Shown one piece after another: positions 39,166 to 50,495 of a stretch of DNA of 64,000 nucleotides. How positions within the stretch are numbered: position 1 is the first letter of the stretch; each line of letters starts with the position of its first letter. A program made the translations under genes and the position numbers. Source of the stretch: Oxyruncus cristatus (taxonomy: Eukaryota; Chordata; Aves; Passeriformes; Cotingidae); contig VXAY01006690.1 in NCBI GenBank assembly GCA_013399855.1, forward strand, positions 1,219,667 to 1,283,666, in the 5' to 3' direction. The notes beneath the pieces are model-generated. The model was given only the letters and a program-made list of their open reading frames with translations, had not been told where the DNA came from and ran no database searches.

Positions 39166-39192
39166 AAAAAAAAAAAAAAAGGAAAAAAAAAA
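39166..39192 (+). repeat. A15-GG-A10 run
   Basis: Purine homopolymer interrupted once by GG. No retroposed body is recognised upstream. Confidence 0.9.
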
Positions 39193-41150
39193 TCTATGCA
39201 GCCAGCATGGCTACAAGCTCATCACTTCTACTTGCCTGTAAGTTTGAGAAGGTAGCTGAAATAGATAGATCGAGAAGAGAAAAGCGGAAAAGCGACAGTA
39301 TTAAGGACTATGGAAAAATGGAGTCAGTTCTGCCAGTGATGAGCAATTAATAGAACAAGGGAGTACAATCATACTAAAACTATTTCCTAATTAAAATAAT
39401 TATATTAGCTGGCCTTTAAGGAAATTTATTTATAGCAAGTGTGACAAGCTATTAAGGATTCAATTTAGATCAGAAGTCTAAAATTATGTCTTTAGGTATG
39501 GGGTGGAAGTGAGCTGCTGTCAAGCACAATAACTCATCTCGGATTAGAGTAATTTGTCTCTGGCAAGGAACAAAACTGGAATTATTCTGCTAAGATTAGA
39601 ATTCAAGTAACTTCTGCGTATGTGGACACACGTAGATTGCAAAGCATGACTGATACATTCAACAAACTATTGAATTATCTGTCGAATGGCACTTGATTTG
39701 TAGCAATTATAACTTAAAGTTTGTAGTATATACTAAAACACACAAGGTTCTCACAGTTTTATTTTTCCTATATTTAAATATCCCTAAAAACATCTGGAGT
39801 CTCTCACCCCTGAAAATTTACGCGGATTTTGTGGGATGTCAAAATGTCCAGAACCAGCATATTAAAAGACTGAAATCTCCACACTGATCTACCTAAAAGG
39901 CACAGAGTTTTAGAGGTGAGGAAGGAAAAAAAAAAAATCATTAGAAAAATTCCTAAAAGTTTTTTTAAGTTCTGAATTTTCATCACCAAATGTAGCAGAA
40001 CAGTTGTTTAGAGTGGCAGATTAGGATCAAACAACAGGCATCCCAAAGTCCTAATGTGAAATAAATAGTTTGGACTTGCTCTTTCTAAACACAAATATTC
40101 TGTTTGTGCAAAATGCTTCTCCCGCCACGTAATTTGCTCATCAGGTTAGTCCTAAAGCATAAATACACTTTGTATTTTACAAAAAGATCTCTTGGAACTA
40201 GGTCAAAGGTATTGAAAGTGCACTAAGAGTTTATTGCCAACAACACTCAGCAGAAACGCTAGTTTATGCCACTCAGATTTGGTAGCCCCTATACATGTAT
40301 ACTGCAATTACTGCAACCCACAAAAGTAGTCGATAATTTTTTTTTTAAGAATTATTTTAATCACATACCAAGAGGTACAGCAGTGTGCTAGAAAATAAGA
40401 TATGTTATGAATTCAAGGAAAAGTCATTTCACTGGCATTTTTAAACTCAACTGTTGTCATCAGCATTTCTCATCCAGCAAAGGATTTTCTCATTAGATTT
40501 CCAGTTCTTGTCTGCTCCATAATCCTAAACCCTTGCCTCCAGATACTGAAGGCCATTTGATTCACCTTTTTGATACCGTTTCATTCCTCAGAGGCTGCTA
40601 TTTTCCAGGAGCAAGATTTTCTCTGTAAGCCCTAAACGTCATTCCATTCAAAGTGCTGATGTACATTTTTCTTCTGCCCCATTGTTATCTACAGTGATTT
40701 ATTGATGTAATTAATTTTTATTTAGCAATTCATAATCCAGGGATTACTTTAGTATGCAAGGGTATCCTTTAGCAATGTGGGAAACTCATTTGCTACCACA
40801 GACAACAAAATAGAGTTCTGCTGATAGCAGTACTATATGAGATAATCTACAATTCTGAACTTGTTAGTATCACCTGGAGTGCATCATACTGCTTAATTAA
40901 TTGACAATTAATAGACATTATCCTCCAAAGGAGACCAGTTCTGCAGACCACTAAAAATTCAAGTCTGCTTTGCAGCTCAGAATGGAAAGACCACATAGGG
41001 CTACAGGAATGTTTTCTTTTTCTTTTTTTCACTAGAAGCAAAGGGCATTCAGAAATCCTAATTTTTATAACAGAAAAACAAAATGGACAGATATGACAAC
41101 ATCATAGGACTGCAAAGGTTTTATTCTATGTTTCCTTGTGATCTTCCTGG

Positions 41151-41208
41151 AAAAAAAAAAACAGCAACAACAAAACAATCAAAAAAATCAATAAACCACA
41201 ACAACATT
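41151..41208 (-). repeat. A/C-rich low-complexity tract
   Basis: A-run followed by CAACAACAAAAC and AATCAAAAAAATCAATAAACC-like words. It is a weaker member of the G/T-rich class, on the minus strand. Confidence 0.65.
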
Positions 41209-42863
41209 ATTTCAGTCAACTACTAAGTGGATGGAATTGGTGACTAGACATATCTGACAAATTCAGTAATATATCAGGCAGTAGGAAAAGCTGTAGCCGT
41301 GCTGCTTCAAAGAGCCCAAATTTTCAATGGCCTCTATTACCTGTTCTGAAAATGTTACCATCTGACTATCATCCACTATCTCCTTTTACAGCAATTGGGT
41401 ATGTTACCTGAGCTTGACCTCTCAGGCATTTCCTTCTTACCCCTTCTATGTTGTCTATATTTTCACAGTGATAAGACATGTCAAACAACATGATACCACT
41501 CCCATTCCCATGTATGTCGATAGCAAAAAGCTGGCACCAACGTTTAGTCTACTTTTGTCACATTATCTGCAGAGCTGTTACCTAATAAGCCTATGGGTAA
41601 ACTAGGTTTAGCTCTGAGCAGCTCTCAAAAGTGCTTTAGTCTATGAAAACTGCATGTAGAAGGATTGAGAGAGAAAATTTCTACTACCAGTTGTGGTTCT
41701 GACAGCTTCAATATGCAACTCAATGGACAGCAACAAGTTATTCCATATACGTCAAATAAAAATGTATGATAGGTTAAATATTCTCTGAAGGTGTATCTGT
41801 TAGATTAAAATTAATCATTGAATCATTAGATGAAACTTTCAAAATACCTATATTTAACTGTTTAAATACATTATAAGGCAATTATTCTTATGAAGTGTAC
41901 ATATCCTCAGATTTATCTTTCCACAGCGCTGTTAAGGGTTAAAGATTTCACTAGGCACTTCAACCAGCTATTAGTGCACCACTGTCATGAAATTAGCACC
42001 ACTTAAATCAGCAGTCTGCTTACCTAACATTGAATACACATACAACAGTACACAAAACAACTGCATTAACGGTTCTTGAATTTTAAGGTATTTGATAATT
42101 CAATAGCACATAATCTAAACTGAAAACATTTTTCAAACGTATAGAATAGCCCCTCCCCAAGTAACATAACTTAAAATTTTTCCATATTGCTTTTCAAATA
42201 CCACAGTGAAAACAAGAGTAGTAACAATGACCTCTGCTGAAAGATTTCAGTTCTAATTTAAATTGATCTGATCCAAGAAAGAGAGGAAGAACATGCATGC
42301 CCTCTCTACACTTAGATCAGGAAGACTGAGAGCTCCGAGTTTATTATGACAGTCCAAAAGCACTTTATTCTACAGTATTGGAATGAATTCTTAAGTCCCT
42401 CCATTTTATTTAATCAAAGCAAAGAATTCATTTTAGATTTGTGTGGTTCATTCATCAGACTGAATTAAATTTTTGATAAGACACAGTTTAATTTTTTATA
42501 ACATAATGATCTGCAGTTTAATAGCCCTTTCACTTGCTTCTCCTTTGTCTTCCACATTTTCATGCTATCAGGCAGACTGAAGGGCCGAGGCACTGGAGAA
42601 AGCAAAATATGAGCTTCTTTAAGATACAGAATATTTACAAAGCTTCAGATTAATCATGAATATTCACAAAGCAGTAAGCCAGCACATACTATATTCTTAT
42701 TAGGATCAAAACACTGAATCCAGGAATCAAACTTTTCTGAAGGTATATACAGATTTAATTCTGAGGAACTATGCCTCAAAACTCCAGACACAAAAAATTA
42801 TTCTCTTACCTAGAATCCCACCAAAAGATTATGAGAACCCCTTTCTACAGACATTTTTGTATG

Positions 42864-42893
42864 AAATGCTTATTCCATCAAGAATAAGCATTT
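42864..42893. repeat. Perfect 12-bp inverted repeat with 6-nt loop
   Basis: Left arm AAATGCTTATTC (42864-42875) and right arm GAATAAGCATTT (42882-42893) are exact reverse complements around the loop CATCAA. They would form a stable hairpin in either RNA strand. No T-run that would suggest a Pol III unit is attached, and the stem is too short for a typical microRNA precursor. Confidence 0.9.
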
Positions 42894-43410
42894 AGGAAAA
42901 CTAAATTGTTTTTTCTGAACTTTCTTCATGAAACAACCTTTGTCTTCTACTGTTTCTTTTATGTTTTGTTTTATGAAAAGTCCACAGTCTTTATTCCTGA
43001 GACATCAATGATCAAAGAGACTGCACTGGAACGAAGAGTTCCTGCCTCCTGCCCTATCAATCAAATCTATACTACAAAGCCAACTCTAGTTAATGTGTTA
43101 TTAGTTAACATGCAAAAAATGCAAGTTTACTTTTGATTTTCATGCCAGAAGTCAAGAAAAAGCAAATAGTCTCCCAACTCAAAACAATTTTTCTTGAATA
43201 GTATATTTGTTGTAGCTACAGTCAAAATAGCCTTTTTATCTGGCATCAGGAAGAACCAGCAGAGGTAAGGGTGTCTGATTTTTAATGATGAGCTTCCAGT
43301 TTCATTAGCCGCCATTCAGCATTTATCTAATTAATTTGCCCAAGTGTTCAAAAAGCACTTGAAGATTTGTCTTTTTTTTATTCACATAGTCAGCAGGTAT
43401 TTACTTTTTC

Positions 43411-43425
43411 TTTTTTTTTTTTTTT
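43411..43425 (+). repeat. T15 homopolymer
   Basis: A run of 15 T, preceded by TTTTTC, about 65 bp before the decayed CR1 copy. Confidence 0.92.
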
Positions 43426-43489
43426 AAATTGTAAGCTATATTAATGACATATGCAAAAAAAACTTTAAATCCCAGCTCCCCCAAAATCT

Positions 43490-43650
43490 TTCACAGAATC
43501 ATTCAAGCTGGCCAGCAACTGAAAATGTGACCTTGTCCGAACTCCTAATTAAAACAGGGGAAATACTGAATTTGAAACAGGTTGCTTTGTCCAAGCAGGT
43601 CTTCAAACATTGCTCCCTGCCCTGGATGGTGCTCCCCCTCTGTTTCTCCA
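43490..43650 (-). mobile_element. Highly decayed CR1 LINE 3' fragment
   Basis: Read on the plus strand, this resembles the reverse complement of a CR1 3' end. TCACAGAATCATTCAAGCTGG matches the usual terminal words, followed by GACCTTGTCCGAACTCC, then AGGTTGCTTTGTCCAAGCAG, GTCTTCAAACATTGC and GGATGGTGCTCC. All are diverged from the family pattern, but they are in the expected order. The element is old and inactive, in sense orientation to KCNMA1. Confidence 0.6.
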
Positions 43651-43947
43651 GAAGTTCTTGTCAGAAAATATAGTGGAATATGCAGTAGCCGCTGACTGCT
43701 TTATGAAGTAGGTAAGTTAACACAATCATTTTTTTCATGCTGACTCAATTTATCACAAAGCTAATAAGAGGACCTAGTTATGTCTCAAGTTCATGCATTT
43801 CTTTATTCATTTTATCATTTAATAGTAAGAAAAACAGTCTTTCATGAGCTCGTGCTGTTAATGGAATTTAAAACGTAGTCTCCATGTAATCTTCTCACTA
43901 AGCTAGCAACTGGTTTTTTTCTATTTTCTTTAGTCCATTAAAGCTAA

Positions 43948-44400
43948 AGAACCAGCTCCAGAGAAGAGCAACCAGGCAGGTGAAGGGACTTGAGCACAAG
44001 TCCTATGAGGAGAGGCTGAGGGAGCTGGGGTTGTTTAGCCTGGAGAAGGCTCAGGGGAGACCTCATCGCTCTCTACAACTACCTGAAAGGAGGTTGTAGC
44101 CAGGTGGGGGTTGGTCCCTTCTCCCAGGCAACCAGCAGTAAGACAAGAGGGCATGGCCTTAAGCTGTGCCAGGGGAGGTTTAGGTTAGATATCAGAAAGA
44201 AATTCTTTACTGAGATGGTAATCAGGCATTGGAATGGGCTGCCCAGGGAAGTGGTGGATTCACTGTCCCTGGAGGTTTTTAAGATGAGGCTGGACGTGGC
44301 ACTTCGTTCCAGAATCTAGTAACTGCGGTGGTGTTGGATCAAGGGTTGAACCTGATGATCTCAGAGGTCCTTTCCAACAGGTCTGATTCTATGATTCTAT
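43948..44400 (+). mobile_element. CR1 LINE 3' end, best preserved copy
   Basis: About 450 bp of nearly family-standard CR1: AACCAGCTCCAGAGAAGAGC, the CTATGAGGAGAGGCTGAGGG segment, GGTTTAGGTTAGATATCAGA, GGTTGAACCTGATGATCTCA and the terminal TGATTCTATGATTCTAT. A frame at about 44155-44315 still reads peptides of the CR1 ORF2 C-terminal type, such as [11 protein letters not shown] and [11 protein letters not shown]. It lacks a start and the reverse-transcriptase domain, so it is a dead 5'-truncated copy. It is antisense to KCNMA1. No clear target-site duplication was found, as is normal for CR1. Confidence 0.96.
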
Positions 44401-45948
44401 CTGTCTGCATCTGTGAACGATTCAGAGAATTTGCCAGGTTTCCCAATACAATAATGACAGACCATGCTGGTCTCCAGTACACAAGGCCCACCATACTGGA
44501 GCAATATCTGAATGTAGATACAATATGTTCTATAGAAAAAAACAAACCATTCCTATAAGCAACTAAAAAGCTACTTTGGCACCGATAGTTACTCCGTATC
44601 ATCAGCATAATACTACACATGAAACCAGCACTCTCATAAAAGAATCAACCTATCTTGTATTACACAAATACACATATTTCATATTTAAACATTTTTGTAC
44701 AAACATTTCAAAAGGTAATATTTACATTTAGCAGAATTAATTCCTACTGACTATAGCCTTCTAATAAGTCATAGTTATGAGTTCTACCTTCAAGAATAGA
44801 TGAGCATGCCTGTCATTGTTCAACCCATCCCAACATTTAGAAAACACAAAAGTGAATCTCACTTGAAAAATATAGTATGCCATAAAACCGATATTTATCT
44901 TCTGCTCTGAACTGACATACCCGGTGGAAGTCACCACAAAATTCTAAGAGCAAACCCCTCAGAACTGCAAATCCAGATCTGGAACCCATTGTTCCTTAAA
45001 TTTGAAGTGTTGAACTGTAACGTTTTGAAGCTAGGCACCTTTTGAAGTTGGCCAGAATTCAAGAGGTATTTTCATGCATTCCAAGCTGGACAGATTTTAA
45101 ACTGATATATACGATGTTATGGATAGTTAGGAACAACTAAGTTGCTGACCAACTTATAAAAAAAGGCAAAAGATACCTTTTCTACCTTTTAAAAACCGAG
45201 GTCAAACATTTTTAAATACACCACTATGTTCAGATACAAGTATAATAACATGCTCACCTTTCCCCCTCATTGGCATGTTAGAACTTTAAAAAAGTAATTT
45301 TAGAGCTCTTAAGCATAAATTCATTGATTCCAGCACAGGCATTGAGATTTAAGTCAATAAAAACTATATTTGAGAAAACATGTCATCCAGAATGAACAAA
45401 GAACTGCTCGAGACAACAGTGATTAGAATTGCTTGGGTATGATGTCAGAACTGGTAGATTTGACTGGTTTTGAACTTAGATCAACGCAATTTATACATTT
45501 TACTTGGGCTAAAACAGAAAATGAACCAAAAAAAAAATCTACAGAAGGAATAAGAGGTGCTATTTCTTAGGATTCAATACAGAAAAACATTCCCTTGTGG
45601 TAATCACTGTACTCAAGTACCGACAGGAAATGTGCGCATCTATGAACCAGGCAAGTCTCTGGCCATCAGGAGACATTAAAACCTCGGATAAGATAAATGC
45701 ATGTTCCCTTAAAAATAATTCATCTTTAATGGATTTGTTTCCAGTAATGAGAATACTTGGGGAACATCTTATCACTAAATACCGATAAACAAACACCTAG
45801 AGGAAAGAATTGCAGATGCTCAAATTCACTTGGGTCAGCAAAGCAAGGTGACCCATCCACAGAGAAAAAATGGCAAAAAAATATACGCCAGACTAAAGCA
45901 CAACATGCAGTAGGATGTTGTCCTTATATTTAAAATACAGGATGGTGG

Positions 45949-46072
45949 TTTTTTTTCCCCTAAAAAAACCCCAAACACAACACACCCCTTATCCCCCACC
46001 CCCTCCAAAAAAACCAAATACAACAACAGAAAGCAAAAAAAGCAACACAAAACAGACAACACCCACAATTCA
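45949..46072 (-). repeat. A/C-rich tract, G-rich on transcript strand
   Basis: Plus-strand C-runs of 4, 4, 4, 5 and 5 are embedded in A-rich sequence. The last three runs (45985-46003) have loops of 4 and 1, while the next run is 12 bases away, so a quadruplex on the minus strand would need one long loop. Confidence 0.82.
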
Positions 46073-49000
46073 GTTATTCCTGCAAACCTCTTTCACCTCA
46101 TAACAAAGCATGAAGGCACAAGAACAAAACCACAAGTAAAGTAACATAGATTTTCTTACTTTTTTTTTTTCACAAGATATCCCACAAAGGAATCTTACAA
46201 TTTGCAATATACAGGGTAGTTCTGCATGTAGTATTTCATCACCTAGGTGCACATCTAAACAATGTCCTTCCTAACACTGCCTGCATCCATTAAAATGTCC
46301 AGCAAATCTTTCCCTACACTCTCAAGGTGGGAACTAGAAAAACATACTCAGGCGCTGATGGAGAGGTTAAACCTCGGAAAGGTGGCTGTAATGACACTGG
46401 GGCAGTACAGTCTGTGGTTTGCATATCAGTGTCAGATAAGGCTGATGCTGTTTGGTACATCCAGGAAAAAAAAAAAGCATAGCAATGGCTCAGATTTACA
46501 CAGTTTTAATCCCATATAATTCCCCAGTAGGCCTCATGCCTGTTGGTTCTTATTGGTTGGCTCCAGGTTTCCCAAGGCATGTAGCCAGTAGGAAACATTA
46601 GACAAAAGGACTTAGGTGGCATTAGGTGGTATTTAGGCTGGGCGAATCTGGGCCACACTATGCTGTCCCTTTTCTGAAAGCCCTGAACACTGCCAGTGTA
46701 TTTTGACCAGCAAATAAGTAACAGATAGATTACTGGAAAAGAACTACATCCAAATAACACATCATACCCTTCTTACCACATACAACCAATGCCTGGTTTT
46801 GATATAAATCTTCAGTTTCTCCAACAGCAACGGGTTTACAGAAGGTTCATGGCCTGTAGTCCAGTGGGATATGAGGGAAACATACGGTTCATAAACTGGT
46901 TTTTTCCTCTCTGATTTAGCCTATGTGAAACAACACTAAAAATTGCTGATCTGTGACATTCTGCTTGAGTTTCTGCCCTCTTCTTTTGCTTAACTAAAGG
47001 ATTCAATCTATCTGAACTGTTATTATTCAATTACTGTAATACCAAAAAAAGGCATCAAACACATAGTCAAGGAAAACTGGTGATATATCTCCAAGAAACC
47101 TAAGAGTAAAAAAGGAATTTGATTAAGTTTCATTATAATTCTTATACTACATCCCCACTCACTTTTGCTTCTCTACTTCCTAGCTAGGTTAGATATGTAG
47201 TCATATACAGAGATATATCAATTTATTTTCAAGTATGCCCAGAAATAAACCCCAGCCCAATAATTAAATCAATTTTTTCATAATATTAAAGATAATCATA
47301 GCTGAAAAATGCATTTAAAAAAATCTCCTTAGACTCAAAAGAACTATTTTTCTGGTCCTTCACACATGAAGTTTGATAAACCTGTTTTTTAGGAAAGGTG
47401 GGAGATTTAACAGTAATGCTGTAGTGGTCTCCAGACTGAGGTGTTCAAGCCAACCCACTGCGGTATTGGAAGAAAATACTAGAACTTCATCAACAAACAT
47501 ATATAATTTATAAATAAATAAGCATATATTGGAGATACATGCTCAGAATTACTTGTTTCACCGACGAAGTTTGGACGTCACCCTAGTTGATCCTCCAAGT
47601 GATTTTGGGGCATGTTTTTCAGATACTCTTCCCCAGGTAGCTAAGTAGCAAACTGAGTGAAAAAGTAAGACTCTGCCTTGACACTAGATTCTTGCAGACC
47701 TTCTAAGCTTTATGGACAAAACACTTCACTGAAAGAGGAGGTAGGTATTTTCACATTAAAATGCTTTCCATTACCACGAAGTAGGTAATAATTCAAGCAT
47801 CCACAAGACCCTTCTTCTTCTTTTAAGGCAACACCTCTATTTTACTTTGCCAAACTTGAAACCCGCCCAGCTTTATTGCATTCAATAATTAATGCATTTT
47901 GATCTTACATTTTGGTGGATTTCCTGCTAAGTCAAATCAATTATTTGAGAAACAAATCAAAAATCTCAAACTTGTCTTAGGTATACTGACAAAGTCTCTA
48001 TAAAATTGTACATTATTATACTTTTTAACTGAGTTCGAAGCTTCCATCATTTATACCAATATTTTTAAAATTTTAAGTAGATTCATTTAAGTGCAAGTTA
48101 ATATTCACATTAATTACATGACCAAATCTGAATAAGTGATACCTACAAAGAGCGACTTTTAAATTGAAGTCTGTGCAGTAAGACAGATGACCATGGATAG
48201 TAACAAGATCTTAAAAGACCTAGCAGAGAGACTACTGAGAAATGTAAATTCTTGGTTTTGGAAAACCTCTACCACACTCAATAGCATGGATGCTGTTGTA
48301 TTGTACAGCATTCTATATCAACTGAACTACAGAAAAAGGGTTTAAAATTATAAAACTGAGAATCCACGTAGACAGATGAAATGGTTTTTTGTGACAATTT
48401 TACTATATAAAGAAAGTATCAGCAGCCTTCGTTAACCTACTGCAACTCCATTTGGGATTGGAATTATTGAAATTAGAGCATGTATTAATGGGTAATGATA
48501 TGTCGGTACCATTTTGTGCTTTTCCAGAGATTCATTTTCAAGGTAGAGAGAAGTTGCCTGTCATCTTCATCTATGCCAACTGTCCAATTTAACAGTCAAG
48601 AACAGAAACAACTTCAATTCCTTTAAGGAACATTTAGACAACACTTAAAAACAAAACATGTCACAATTACAAGATTTTCTTAAGTTACCTTTCTTTGATC
48701 CACAAAATAGCATTAGTGATATTGAAAAAAAACTTTAACTAGTCAATACGTACCAATACCATAACTTAAACCCTTAGATTATACAAACAGATTAATTTTA
48801 CTTCTCAAGGTAAAATAAAATAAACTCAGAAAGATGAAACTGTACTGTATGACAAAACTCCATAACCTCAACACTAATCCTCAGGTCTTAAAACTCAAGC
48901 ATGTTGAAATACAGGACACGAAAAAACAGTAAACACGATTAAATTAAATATAAATTTTGAAGATATTTCAGCTGATCTCCCTTACTCCTTATTTCTTCAA

Positions 49001-49714
49001 AATAGCTCTAGTTTTACAAGTTCATAATTATAATCTCTCCTTTGGCCAAACTCCCTGTATGGTGGAAAAGCAGATGAAGTTTGCAAAACTGATCGGTGAC
49101 TTGAAGAGTTAGCAAATCAAAGAACACAGGCCATACACAAGAAACTTCATCAAAAACCTATGGATTTAGAGAATAGTTACAATTATAAATTAAGGGAAAG
49201 GGGATAGAGCAACTTCTGTATTTGACTGTTTTTAAGCTTAGAACACGTTTTTTCTGTATCTTCCACAACAGCTTGAACACAAGAGTCATTTGAAGGACAG
49301 GCACTAGAAACTGCCAGAGACTTGAACCTTTCAGTCATCAGTGTTGATACAGTTAGCATCATCTGTTAGCTATTTAGTAGCTTGAGATATTTAATAAATC
49401 TCTACAGCTAATCACTCTAGGCCACAGAGAACAACATGCACTTTTGCTGTAAACTTCTGTGGAAAGGCCAAGAACCAGAGGAATGAGGAAATGTAATGAT
49501 CTTCACAGTGCCTCAGGAGGTGTCTCTGCAGCACGGCTTGTTCTCACAAAGGACAAGTTATATTGCATTTCTCTTTGCAATACAAATTTTGTAGTCTAAC
49601 AGAAGCCACTCCTGCTAACACCAAGTCAGACAACTTTCATGGCGAAGAGATCATTTAAACAACAACAGAACATTTGAAGACTGAAGTGCAGGGACAAGAG
49701 GCGTAACTTTGACT

Positions 49715-49810
49715 TTCTGTTTATTAAGCAAGCTTATTGGTCTTACCCTGTCCCATTGTGCCAGCTAATTACACCTCAGGACAGCAGCAAGCAATTTTAT
49801 ATGAGTCCCA
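49715..49810. promoter_or_regulatory. Candidate conserved intronic element (speculative)
   Basis: Inverted CCAAT (ATTGG, 49736-49740), SOX-like CATTGT (49754-49759) and homeodomain TAATTA (49766-49771) lie within 40 bp of unique, non-repetitive sequence. Conservation is not testable here. Confidence 0.25.
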
Positions 49811-50470
49811 TATTCACATTTCATTAGTCTCCACAGTAAATAACTGGTAGACAACTCATAAGATATAACCACAATAAATCTTACTTTCAAATACATTCAA
49901 ACAAAAGTGAAATCTTGATATCATTTGGAACACTATTTAACAACTATTTCTTTGAATGTGATAACAAGCAGAGTAATCCAATAGGTGCAAGTGGCCTTTG
50001 ATGACACTGTTTAATTTTCTAGAGACAAGGTAGGACATGGAGCAAGGCAAGTGATGAGCTTGGCACTTAGCAAGTAATGGATACCATCAATCAATACTGG
50101 CTACATCTTTCTTTTTAATCAGTCGGGATGTCAGATGTGTCACAAAATGAAAGAGTTACAGGTGGGAGAGGGATCACATTGTCACACTGTTGAGAGCTTC
50201 AGCTTTTGTTTTAGCAAAAGTCTTGGTCTCCTCAACCCTCACAAGCAATAATGGAAAAGGATCTGTTGCCAGAGTACACAGTGGATACAGTAGTGACTAC
50301 CACACGGCTTGCAAGATTTTGACTTTTGCTAACTGACAAAAGAAGCGGTGAGACTGAAATTCCATCCTTCTGCGTTTTCCTCATTAGATTAAAGGTCCCC
50401 TTAACAGGTTTAAAAACATACATCTCAGTGCGTGATCTATACAACTGTTAAATGACCTAACAAGCACCAG

Positions 50471-50495
50471 CCCTCCCCTCCTCCCCCTCCCACCC
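50471..50495 (-). other. Potential G-quadruplex on transcript strand
   Basis: Five plus-strand C-runs (3, 4, 5, 3, 3) with loops of 1, 4, 1 and 1 bases give a strong minus-strand quadruplex motif with one spare G-run. An A/C-rich stretch follows to about 50520. Confidence 0.8.

Larger units (their letters stand above)
35236..43489. other. KCNMA1: Intron 1 segment without recognised genes
   Basis: Mainly unique intronic sequence. It includes A/C-rich runs at 35682-35712 and 41151-41208, a GC-richer block at 35770-35910, an A14 run at 36055-36068, a motif-dense stretch at 36490-36590, a C-rich G-quadruplex complement at 38225-38246, A-runs at 39166-39192, a strong hairpin at 42864-42893 and a T15 run at 43411-43425. 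No exon or mobile element was recognised. Confidence 0.68.

Noticed and set aside
44104..44319. Open frame with [11 protein letters not shown] and [11 protein letters not shown] peptides
   Set aside because: This is CR1 ORF2-type C-terminal residue inside a truncated LINE, not a host gene.
46262..46519. 85-codon plus-strand frame
   Set aside because: No recognisable domain and no splice-site support; ends in a K-rich stretch from an A-run.
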